NCBI GenBank assembly: GCA_033764265.1
Contig: JANRJB010000303.1
Location: forward strand, 1 to 6,655
DNA length: 6,655 bases
Direction: 5' to 3'
Source: VGEM01 sp033764265
GTDB taxonomy: Bacteria; Pseudomonadota; Alphaproteobacteria; Rhodospirillales; Rhodospirillaceae
The position numbers and the translations under genes are program-made. Below the pieces are notes generated by a model. That model was given only the letters and a program-made list of their open reading frames with translations, did no database searches and was not told the DNA's origin. Every line of letters starts with the position of its first letter. The first letter of the stretch is position 1. Below, piece after piece: positions 1-4,496 of the stretch.

Positions 1-480
1 GTGGTGCTCGATGCCGACGCACTCACCAGTTTTGCCGCCAAGCCCGAAATCCTGCTGGCGGCGACGCGGGCGCGCGCCGCGCCGACGGTCCTGACCCCGC
101 ACGAGGGCGAATTCGCCCGCCTGTTCGGCCGTATGGTCGAACGCGTGCCCGGCAAGCTGGCCCGGGCCCGGGCCGCCGCCGACGCGGCCCGCGCGGTGGT
201 GGTGGTAAAGGGCGCCGACACGGTCATCGCCGCGCCCGGGGGGCGGGCCGCCATCAACGCCACCGGTTCGGCCTGGCTCGCCACCGGCGGCAGCGGCGAC
301 GTGCTGGCCGGGTTTGTGCTGGGTTTGCTGGCGCAAGGCTGTCCGGCCTGGGAAGCCGCGGCGATGGCGGTCTGGCTGCACGGCCGCTGCGCCGAAGCGG
401 CTGGCCCCGCGCTGATTGCCGAAGATTTGCCTGATACATTATCTGTTGTTCTCAAACAATTGATTTCAAAAGAACAATAG
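1..480 (+). CDS. nnrD: ADP/ATP-dependent NAD(P)H-hydrate dehydratase, C-terminal part (5' truncated)
   Basis: This is the C-terminal portion of the ribokinase-like dehydratase that uses a nucleoside triphosphate or diphosphate to turn damaged NAD(P)HX back into NAD(P)H, a cytoplasmic metabolite-repair step. The 159 visible residues carry the family landmarks in order: VLDADAL at residues 2-8, LTPHEGEFARLFG at 31-43, the strand VVVVKGADTVI at 66-76, and the nucleotide/catalytic loop ATGGSGDVLAG at 94-104, whose Asp100 matches the conserved aspartate of the GxGD motif. The reading frame is open to the first base, so the GTG at position 1 is probably internal. A dehydratase domain is usually about 270 residues, and many bacteria fuse it to an N-terminal NAD(P)HX epimerase domain; whether that applies here cannot be seen. 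The last 15 or so codons are markedly AT-rich compared with the rest. The stop is TAG at 478-480. Confidence 0.9.
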   Translation: MVLDADALTSFAAKPEILLAATRARAAPTVLTPHEGEFARLFGRMVERVPGKLARARAAADAARAVVVVKGADTVIAAPGGRAAINATGSAWLATGGSGDVLAGFVLGLLAQGCPAWEAAAMAVWLHGRCAEAAGPALIAEDLPDTLSVVLKQLISKEQ

Positions 481-482
481 AT
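441..482. repeat. AT-rich 12-bp inverted repeat across the nnrD stop codon
   Basis: The arm at 441-452 (ATCTGTTGTTCT) pairs with 471-482 (AGAACAATAGAT) over 12 positions, 11 Watson-Crick and one G-U, around an 18-base loop. It covers the last codons and the TAG of nnrD. It lies in a stretch (about 425-490) that is far more AT-rich than anything else in the window. No run of T follows the right arm, so it is not a standard intrinsic terminator. It could slow or end transcription, protect the 3' end of the message, or mark an old insertion boundary. The pairing is seen directly; the role is inference. Confidence 0.45.
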
Positions 483-492
483 TCAACATGAA

Positions 493-544
493 CCCGGCCG
501 GGCAGCGGCTTCCGCGCGCCGCCGCGCGCGATCCGGCGCGGCGG
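493..544. terminator. GC-rich hairpins in the nnrD-tRNA spacer, possible terminator without T-run
   Basis: Two structures lie just after nnrD. A perfect 10-base palindrome CCCGGCCGGG sits at 493-502. A stem of 9 G-C pairs is formed by 519-527 (CCGCCGCGC) and 536-544 (GCGCGGCGG) with an 8-base loop. The position, between a finished gene and a tRNA gene, fits a transcription-ending or message-protecting hairpin. No T-tract follows (the next bases are gctcac), so a classical Rho-independent mechanism is doubtful. GC-rich DNA also makes such stems common by chance. Confidence 0.3.
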
Positions 545-550
545 GCTCAC

Positions 551-579
551 TTGCCTATTTCCGTGGTTCGCCTTAAGGC
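551..579 (+). promoter_or_regulatory. Weak promoter-like pair and palindrome upstream of tRNA-Leu
   Basis: TTGCCT at 551-556 resembles a -35 box. At a 17-base spacing it is followed by TAAGGC (574-579), a poor -10 match. The second element lies inside a perfect 10-base palindrome GCCTTAAGGC (570-579). The distance from its end to the tRNA 5' end (616) is 36 bases, suitable for a short leader trimmed by RNase P. The tRNA needs a promoter somewhere here or upstream, but the -10 match is weak, so this is only the best candidate seen. The palindrome could also be an operator. Confidence 0.2.
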
Positions 580-615
580 AGGGCGTCAATCCCGGGTGCC
601 GCGCCCGACGGTCCT

Positions 616-702
616 GCGGGTGTGGTGGAACTGGTAGACACGCGAGGTTTAGGTCCTCGTGGCCGTAAGGCCGTAGGGGTTCAAGTCCCTTCACCCGCAC
701 CA
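616..702 (+). tRNA. tRNA-Leu, anticodon UAG, CCA encoded
   Basis: This 87-base gene folds as a complete class II tRNA. The acceptor stem GCGGGTG (616-622) pairs with CACCCGC (692-698), followed by discriminator A699 and genomically encoded CCA (700-702). The anticodon stem is 643-647 with 655-659, and its loop TTTAGGT (648-654) places TAG at 650-652, which reads leucine CUA/CUN codons. The long variable arm typical of leucine tRNAs is the hairpin GGCC-GTAA-GGCC at 661-672. The T arm is 675-679 with 687-691 around TTCAAGT. Every stem is intact, so it should be functional. It sits alone between nnrD and tig. Confidence 0.97.
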
Positions 703-815
703 CGCCGGCCGGCCGTACGGTCGCGGCGGTCCTGGGGATCGACGACGACACAAGGCTGAAGCGCAAGCGCGCCGTTGGGGACGCGCCACGCAAGTTCGGA
801 AGCGAGTGAATTTCA
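703..815 (+). other. Spacer between tRNA-Leu and tig, no convincing signal
   Basis: These 113 bases contain overlapping short GC palindromes (GCCGGCCGGC at 704-713, CCGTACGG at 713-720) right after the tRNA. They could stall or end transcription, but no T-run follows. No clear -35/-10 pair for tig is visible, so tig may be read from the tRNA promoter or from a promoter type not recognised here. Just before tig there is only a weak purine-rich stretch, GGAAGCGAG at 798-806. Confidence 0.4.
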
Positions 816-2147
816 ATGCAGATCATCGAGAAGGGCACCGCCGGCCTGAAGCGGGAGTTCAACGTCGTCGTGGCCGCCGCCGCGATCGAGGAGCGCATGA
901 CCGTGCGCCTGAACGAGGTCGGCCAGCAGGTGCGCCTGCCCGGATTCCGGCCCGGCAAGGTGCCGATGGCGCTGCTCAAGAAGCGCTTCGGTTCGTCGGT
1001 GATGGGCGAAGTGCTGGAGCGCACCATCGACGAAACGCTGCGCGCGGCGATCACCGAGAAGTCGCTCAAGCCGGCCATGCAGCCCAAGGTCGAAGTGGTC
1101 GAGTTCGGCGAAGGCAAGGACCTCGAGATCGCGGTCAAGTTGGAAGTGCTGCCCGACATCCAGTCCGCCGACTTCGCCGCGATGGCGCTGGAAAAGTGGG
1201 TCGCTCCGGTGTCCGAAGCCGAGGTCGACGAAGCCCTCGAGAACATCCGCAAGGCCAGCCGGACCACCAAGATCGTCGAGGAGAACCGCAAGGCCGCGAC
1301 GGGCGACGTGGTCGTTGCCGATTACGAAGGGTCGATCGACGGCAAGCCGTTCGAGGGCGGTTCCGGCAAGCGGGCGATGATCGAAATCGGCGCCGGTCGC
1401 TACGTGCCGGGCTTCGAGGACCAGCTGATCGGCGCCATGGCCAACGACACGGTGAACGTGAAGGTCACGTTCCCCGCCGATTACGGCAACGCCGAACTGG
1501 CCGGCAAGAACGCGGATTTCAAGGTACGGGTGTACGAACTGCGCACCATCGAGGTTCCGGCGCTCGATGACGCCTTGGCGCAGAGGCTGGGCGAAGCCAA
1601 TCTCGACGCCTTGCGCACCGCCACCCGCAACGCCGTGCAGCGCAACCACGACCAACTGACCCGCATGCGGCTGAAGCGTCAGCTGCTCGACAAGCTGGCT
1701 GGCGGCCACGCGTTCGACGTGCCCCAGGGCATGGTCGACGCCGAATTCGACGCCATCTGGAAGCAGATCGAGCAGGCCAAGGCCGACAACCAGCTCGACC
1801 CGGAAGATGCCGGTAAGTCCGACGACGAGCTGCGGACGGAATATCGTTCCATCGCCGAGCGCCGCGTGCGCCTGGGGCTGTTGTTGTCCGACGTCGGCCA
1901 GAAAAACAACATCCAGGTCACGCCGGAAGAACTCAGCAAGGCCGCGGTTGCCGAGGCGCGCCGCTTCCCAGGCCAGGAGCAGGTGGTGCTCAACTACTAC
2001 CGCAACAATCCGCAGGCACTGGAAGGCCTGAAAGCCCCGGTGTTCGAGGACAAGGTGGTGGATTTCATCATCGAACTGGCCAAGGTCTCGACCAAGACCG
2101 TGACCTTGGACGAGTTGAAGGCCGATCCCGAGGTGACTTCGAAATAG
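816..2147 (+). CDS. tig: Trigger factor, ribosome-associated chaperone and peptidyl-prolyl isomerase
   Basis: Trigger factor binds ribosomal protein L23 at the exit tunnel and shields nascent chains; its FKBP-type domain is a peptidyl-prolyl cis-trans isomerase (EC 5.2.1.8). The 443 residues are close to the family length (432 in E. coli). The N-terminal ribosome-binding domain carries the signature GFRPGKVP at 43-50, the same residue numbers as in E. coli. The FKBP domain spans about 163-247, with GDVVVADYEGSIDGKPFEGG at 163-182 and VPGFEDQLIG at 197-206. The rest, about 250-443, is the helical chaperone domain with the substrate-cradling arms. The ATG at 816 gives the standard start MQ(I/V)xE; the RBS before it is weak. 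The TAG stop is at 2145-2147. It lies 98 bases before clpP, the common tig-clpP-clpX-lon order, which couples folding of new chains to proteolysis. Confidence 0.97.
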   Translation: MQIIEKGTAGLKREFNVVVAAAAIEERMTVRLNEVGQQVRLPGFRPGKVPMALLKKRFGSSVMGEVLERTIDETLRAAITEKSLKPAMQPKVEVVEFGEGKDLEIAVKLEVLPDIQSADFAAMALEKWVAPVSEAEVDEALENIRKASRTTKIVEENRKAATGDVVVADYEGSIDGKPFEGGSGKRAMIEIGAGRYVPGFEDQLIGAMANDTVNVKVTFPADYGNAELAGKNADFKVRVYELRTIEVPALDDALAQRLGEANLDALRTATRNAVQRNHDQLTRMRLKRQLLDKLAGGHAFDVPQGMVDAEFDAIWKQIEQAKADNQLDPEDAGKSDDELRTEYRSIAERRVRLGLLLSDVGQKNNIQVTPEELSKAAVAEARRFPGQEQVVLNYYRNNPQALEGLKAPVFEDKVVDFIIELAKVSTKTVTLDELKADPEVTSK

Positions 2148-2150
2148 CCG

Positions 2151-2166
2151 GGCTGCGAAATCAGCC
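2151..2166 (+). other. Small hairpin just after tig
   Basis: GGCTG (2151-2155) pairs with CAGCC (2162-2166) around the loop CGAAAT, starting three bases after the tig stop. A further GC palindrome, GCCGGC, follows at 2170-2175. There is no T-run, so full termination is unlikely; partial attenuation between tig and clpP or 3'-end protection is possible. The stem is only five pairs, so chance is also possible. Confidence 0.25.
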
Positions 2167-2174
2167 GGAGCCGG

Positions 2175-2204
2175 CTTGCGCATTCTCGTAGGCGCAGTAC
2201 ATGT
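2175..2204 (+). promoter_or_regulatory. Possible heat-shock (sigma-32 type) promoter for clpP
   Basis: CTTGCGC at 2175-2181 shares the CTTG core of the sigma-32 -35 box. After 15 bases comes GTACATGT (2197-2204), which shares CATnT with the -10 consensus CCCCATnT. A start of transcription near 2211 would give a leader of about 35 bases before clpP. Heat-shock control of clpP by RpoH is well established in proteobacteria. The match is partial and read by eye; as a sigma-70 pair (TTGCGC, 16 bases, TACATG) it is weaker. Confidence 0.3.
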
Positions 2205-2231
2205 AGGCGATGCGTGCCGTCGCGAAGGCGG

Positions 2232-2243
2232 CCTGAAACAGGT
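2232..2243 (+). repeat. CCTGAAACAGGT element before clpP (copy 1)
   Basis: This 12-base sequence is found again, identical, at 4434-4445 in the lon leader. Its core is an inverted repeat, CCTG-AAA-CAGG. Here the right arm contains the AGG of the clpP ribosome binding site, so a hairpin would hide it. A four-pair stem with a three-base loop is weak on its own. The identity is seen; any function is inference. Confidence 0.35.
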
Positions 2244-2245
2244 GG
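2240..2245 (+). promoter_or_regulatory. clpP ribosome binding site deciding between two ATG codons
   Basis: AGGTGG at 2240-2245 directly abuts tandem ATG codons at 2246 and 2249. Counting from the AGG core (2240-2242), the spacing is 3 bases to the first ATG and 6 to the second. The second therefore has the more usual spacing. The choice changes the protein by one residue in the propeptide only. An in-frame TGA at 2234-2236 rules out any earlier start. Confidence 0.6.
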
Positions 2246-2896
2246 ATGATGCGGGATCGTGATCCGGTAGAGGTTTACAACAACACGCTCGTGCCCATGG
2301 TTATCGAGCAGACCAATCGCGGCGAGCGGGCGTTCGATATTTACTCGCGGCTGTTGAAGGAGCGCATCATTTTCCTGACCGGCGGCGTCAACGACATGGT
2401 CGCGTCGCTGATCTGCGCCCAGATGCTGTTCCTGGAGTCGGAAAACCCCAAGAAGGACATCTCGTTCTACATCAACTCGCCGGGCGGCGTGGTGACTTCG
2501 GGCATGGCGATCTACGACACCATGCAGTACATCCGCTGCGACGTGTCCACCATGTGCGTCGGCTTCGCCGCGTCGATGGGCTCGCTGCTCCTGACCGCCG
2601 GCGCCAAGGACAAGCGTTTCGCGTTGCCCAACTCCCGGGTGATGATCCACCAGCCGTCGGGCGGGTTCCAGGGGCAGGCCGCCGACATCGAGATCCAGGC
2701 GCGCGAGGTGCTGCGGCTGCGCGCGCGCCTCAATCAAATCTACGTCAACCACACCGGCCGCACGATCGACGAGATCGAGAAGGCGATGGACCGCGACAAC
2801 TTCATGGACCCCGAGGAGGCCAAGTCGTTCGGCCTAATCGACCAGGTCGTCACGCGCCGTCCCAAGCTCGACGACGCCGAGGGGACGAAGGCCTGA
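2246..2896 (+). CDS. clpP: ATP-dependent Clp protease proteolytic subunit ClpP
   Basis: ClpP is the serine peptidase (EC 3.4.21.92) that forms a two-ring tetradecamer in the cytoplasm and degrades proteins threaded in by ClpX or ClpA. The 216 residues match the family (207 in E. coli). The catalytic triad is complete: Ser110 in GFAASMGS, His135 in MIHQPSGG, and Asp184 in MDRDNFM. The block TLVPMVIEQTNRGERAFDIY at 14-33 follows a short propeptide of about 13 residues; removing it puts the serine at 97, as in mature E. coli ClpP. The oligomerisation/oxyanion region NSPGGVVTSGMAIYDTM (77-93) is standard. The real start may be the second ATG, at 2249. It is followed after 206 bases by its partner clpX, so separate promoters are likely in addition to any read-through. 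Confidence 0.98.
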   Translation: MMRDRDPVEVYNNTLVPMVIEQTNRGERAFDIYSRLLKERIIFLTGGVNDMVASLICAQMLFLESENPKKDISFYINSPGGVVTSGMAIYDTMQYIRCDVSTMCVGFAASMGSLLLTAGAKDKRFALPNSRVMIHQPSGGFQGQAADIEIQAREVLRLRARLNQIYVNHTGRTIDEIEKAMDRDNFMDPEEAKSFGLIDQVVTRRPKLDDAEGTKA

Positions 2897-2912
2897 CGCC
2901 CGGCGGGGTCGG

Positions 2913-2936
2913 GGCCGCAACCGCGCGCCCGCGGCC
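2913..2936 (+). terminator. GC hairpin after clpP, weak terminator candidate
   Basis: GGCCGC (2913-2918) pairs with GCGGCC (2931-2936) around a 12-base loop, 16 bases after the clpP stop. The region is extremely GC-rich and no T-run follows, so it is at best an inefficient or Rho-assisted terminator. The stem is only six pairs and could be chance. Confidence 0.25.
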
Positions 2937-2940
2937 GGCG

Positions 2941-2970
2941 TTGACGATGGTTAACTTTCCGATCAGCAAT
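2941..2970 (+). promoter_or_regulatory. Possible distal clpX promoter
   Basis: TTGACG at 2941-2946 matches five of six bases of the sigma-70 -35 box. At an 18-base spacing it is followed by AGCAAT (2965-2970), which shares only the last three bases of the -10 box. The local drop in GC content (ttaactttcc, 2951-2960) fits a promoter. If used, the clpX leader would be about 125 bases. Confidence 0.25.
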
Positions 2971-3013
2971 CCGCCCTAGAGTGGAGTGGGGCCAATCCAG
3001 GCTTCGGGTTGTG

Positions 3014-3043
3014 TTGGGCCGATGCTGTCGGCTAACATACGAT
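3014..3043 (+). promoter_or_regulatory. Possible proximal clpX promoter
   Basis: TACGAT at 3038-3043 matches four of six -10 positions. It lies in the most AT-rich stretch of the clpP-clpX gap (taacatacgatatctag, 3033-3049). TTGGGC at 3014-3019 is a moderate -35 with an 18-base spacer. The spacer overlaps a small inverted repeat, GCCGA-TGCTG-TCGGC (3018-3032), a possible operator. Transcription would start near 3050, giving a leader of about 53 bases that contains the stem-loop at 3058-3077. Confidence 0.3.
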
Positions 3044-3057
3044 ATCTAGTGGTTCTG

Positions 3058-3077
3058 CCGGGCCGTCCACGGTCCGG
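3058..3077 (+). promoter_or_regulatory. Stem-loop in the clpX leader
   Basis: CCGGGCCG (3058-3065) pairs with CGGTCCGG (3070-3077) over eight positions, seven Watson-Crick and one G-U, closing a TCCA tetraloop. It ends 11 bases before the clpX Shine-Dalgarno sequence GGGAG (3089-3093). It does not cover that site, so it is more likely to affect message stability or ribosome access indirectly. The pairing is seen directly; regulation is inference. Confidence 0.4.
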
Positions 3078-3102
3078 GGCGAACCGCCGGGAGACATAGG
3101 CG

Positions 3103-4371
3103 ATGACCAAGGCGTCGAGCGGCGATTCAAAGAATACGCTGTATTGCTCGTTCTGCGGCAAGAGCCAGCACGAAGTGCGCAAGCTGATTGCCGGTCCGAC
3201 CGTATTCATCTGCGATGAATGCGTCGAACTGTGCATGGACATCATCCGCGAGGAAAACAAGACCAACCTGGTGAAATCGCGCGAGGGCGTGCCAACGCCG
3301 CGCGATATCCGCAAGGTGCTCGACGACTATGTGATCGGCCAGGATTACGCCAAGAAGGTGCTGTCGGTGGCCGTCCACAACCATTACAAGCGGCTGTCCA
3401 ACACCGGCAAGAACGCCGAGATCGAAGTCTCGAAGTCGAACATCCTGCTGATCGGCCCGACCGGCTGCGGCAAGACGCTGCTGGCCCAGACGCTGGCGCG
3501 CATCCTGGACGTGCCGTTCACCATGGCCGATGCGACGACCCTGACCGAGGCCGGTTACGTCGGCGAGGACGTGGAGAACATCATCCTGAAACTGCTGCAG
3601 GCCGCCGACTACAACGTCGAGCGGGCCCAGCGCGGCATCGTCTATATCGACGAGATCGACAAGATCTCGCGCAAGTCCGACAACCCGTCGATCACCCGCG
3701 ACGTCTCGGGCGAGGGCGTGCAGCAGGCGCTGCTCAAGATCATGGAAGGCACGGTCGCCTCGGTGCCGCCGCAAGGCGGGCGCAAGCATCCGCAGCAGGA
3801 ATTCCTGCAGGTCGACACCACCAACATCCTGTTCATCTGCGGCGGCGCGTTCGCCGGGCTGGAAAAGATCATCTCGCAGCGCGGGCGCGGCACCTCGATC
3901 GGCTTCGGCGCCGACGTGAAGGCCTCGGACGAGCGTCAGACCGGCCAGATCCTGAAAGAGGTCGAGCCCGAGGATCTGCTCAAGTACGGCCTGATCCCCG
4001 AGTTCGTCGGACGCCTGCCGGTGATCGCCACCCTGGAAGACCTGGACGAGAAGGCCCTGGTCGACATCCTCACCACCCCCAAGAACGCGCTCGCCAAGCA
4101 GTACGCCAGGCTGTTTGACATGGAAAATGTGCACCTTACATTTACCGAGGATGCGCTGAAGACGGTGGCGCGCAAGGCGATCGGCCGCAAGACCGGCGCC
4201 CGTGGCCTGCGGTCGATCATGGAAGGCATTCTGCTCGACACCATGTTCGATCTTCCGGGCCTCGACGGCGTCGAGGAAGTGGTCGTGAATGGCGAAGTGG
4301 CCGAGGGCCGCGCCAAGCCGTTGTACATCTACACCGCCGAGAGCCGCGGTGATGTCGGAACGTCGGCCTAA
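3103..4371 (+). CDS. clpX: ClpX, ATP-dependent unfoldase of the ClpXP protease
   Basis: ClpX is a hexameric AAA+ unfoldase that recognises tagged or regulatory substrates and translocates them into ClpP. The 422 residues match the E. coli protein (424). The N-terminal zinc-binding domain has Cys15, Cys18, Cys37 and Cys40, the same numbers as E. coli. In the AAA+ module, Walker A is GPTGCGKT (118-125), the pore-1 loop GYVG (151-154), Walker B IVYIDE (179-184), the pore-2 loop RKH (227-229), the ClpP-docking IGF loop (266-268), the arginine finger R304 in EFVGRLP, and sensor-2 R367 in GARGLRS. All are intact. The ATG at 3103 has GGGAG at 3089-3093 with a 9-base gap. The TAA stop is at 4369-4371. 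In alphaproteobacteria ClpXP removes cell-cycle and stress regulators. Its position directly after clpP supports joint function. Confidence 0.98.
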   Translation: MTKASSGDSKNTLYCSFCGKSQHEVRKLIAGPTVFICDECVELCMDIIREENKTNLVKSREGVPTPRDIRKVLDDYVIGQDYAKKVLSVAVHNHYKRLSNTGKNAEIEVSKSNILLIGPTGCGKTLLAQTLARILDVPFTMADATTLTEAGYVGEDVENIILKLLQAADYNVERAQRGIVYIDEIDKISRKSDNPSITRDVSGEGVQQALLKIMEGTVASVPPQGGRKHPQQEFLQVDTTNILFICGGAFAGLEKIISQRGRGTSIGFGADVKASDERQTGQILKEVEPEDLLKYGLIPEFVGRLPVIATLEDLDEKALVDILTTPKNALAKQYARLFDMENVHLTFTEDALKTVARKAIGRKTGARGLRSIMEGILLDTMFDLPGLDGVEEVVVNGEVAEGRAKPLYIYTAESRGDVGTSA

Positions 4372-4432
4372 GACCCCGCTGATCGACGGGTCCTCTGCGC
4401 CATTCCCGCGCCGGAACGCTGCCCGGGCGCGG
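4372..4432 (+). terminator. Two hairpins after clpX, weak terminator or attenuator
   Basis: Immediately after the clpX stop, GACCC (4372-4376) pairs with GGGTC (4388-4392). Next, CCGCGCC (4406-4412) pairs perfectly with GGCGCGG (4426-4432) around a 13-base loop. The second has seven G-C pairs. Neither is followed by a T-run, so partial read-through into lon is likely. Both lie before any visible lon promoter, so they would act on the clpX transcript's 3' end. Confidence 0.3.
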
Positions 4433-4433
4433 C

Positions 4434-4445
4434 CCTGAAACAGGT
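4434..4445 (+). repeat. CCTGAAACAGGT element before lon (copy 2)
   Basis: This is identical over 12 bases to 2232-2243, just before clpP. The inverted-repeat core is CCTG-AAA-CAGG. Here it ends 51 bases before the lon start codon instead of 2 bases before the clpP ATG at 2246, so the two copies do not share a spacing. A third copy of the 11-base core, CCTGAAACAGG, lies inside lon at 6038-6048, where it is coding sequence. Confidence 0.35.
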
Positions 4446-4449
4446 TGAG

Positions 4450-4480
4450 TCCGGATTTGCCCGGTCGGGCGGACGCCGGA
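4450..4480 (+). promoter_or_regulatory. Composite stem-loop in the lon leader
   Basis: The outer stem TCCGG (4450-4454) pairs with CCGGA (4476-4480). The inner stem GCCC (4459-4462) pairs with GGGC (4467-4470) around GGTC. Between them T4456, T4457 and T4458 can pair with A4473, G4472 and G4471, so the two stems nearly join. The structure ends 6 bases before the lon Shine-Dalgarno (GAGG, 4487-4490), close enough to affect ribosome loading. No good -35/-10 pair for lon was seen in the 125-base gap. Confidence 0.35.
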
Positions 4481-4496
4481 TCGAACGAGGTGTCAC

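Noticed and set aside
616..702. tRNA-Leu as the attachment site of an integrated element
   Set aside because: No integrase, no repeated copy of the tRNA 3' end and no foreign genes are visible; flanking genes are conserved housekeeping ones.
452..1291. A 279-codon minus-strand frame spanning the tRNA-Leu and the start of tig
   Set aside because: It crosses the antisense of a functional tRNA and of tig, and shows no domain or plausible ribosome binding site.
813..2183. A 456-codon open frame on the minus strand over tig
   Set aside because: It is the same antisense artefact of GC-rich codon use. The + strand frame has the full trigger factor signature.
2951..2965. CtrA-type site (TTAA-N7-TTAA) in the clpP-clpX gap
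   Set aside because: The left TTAA at 2951-2954 is present, but the position 7 bases later reads atca, so the second half-site is missing.
3127..4134. A 335-codon open frame on the minus strand over clpX
   Set aside because: It is antisense to an intact ClpX with all AAA+ motifs; the product is low in complexity and unrecognised.
4435..4458. A sigma-32-like pair before lon (CTGAAAC with CCGGATTT)
   Set aside because: The -35 lacks one T of CTTGAAA and the spacer is only 9 bases, too short for a heat-shock promoter.
4490..4492. GTG at 4490 as the lon start
   Set aside because: It is out of frame with the Lon protein (7 bases from 4497) and is part of the Shine-Dalgarno region.
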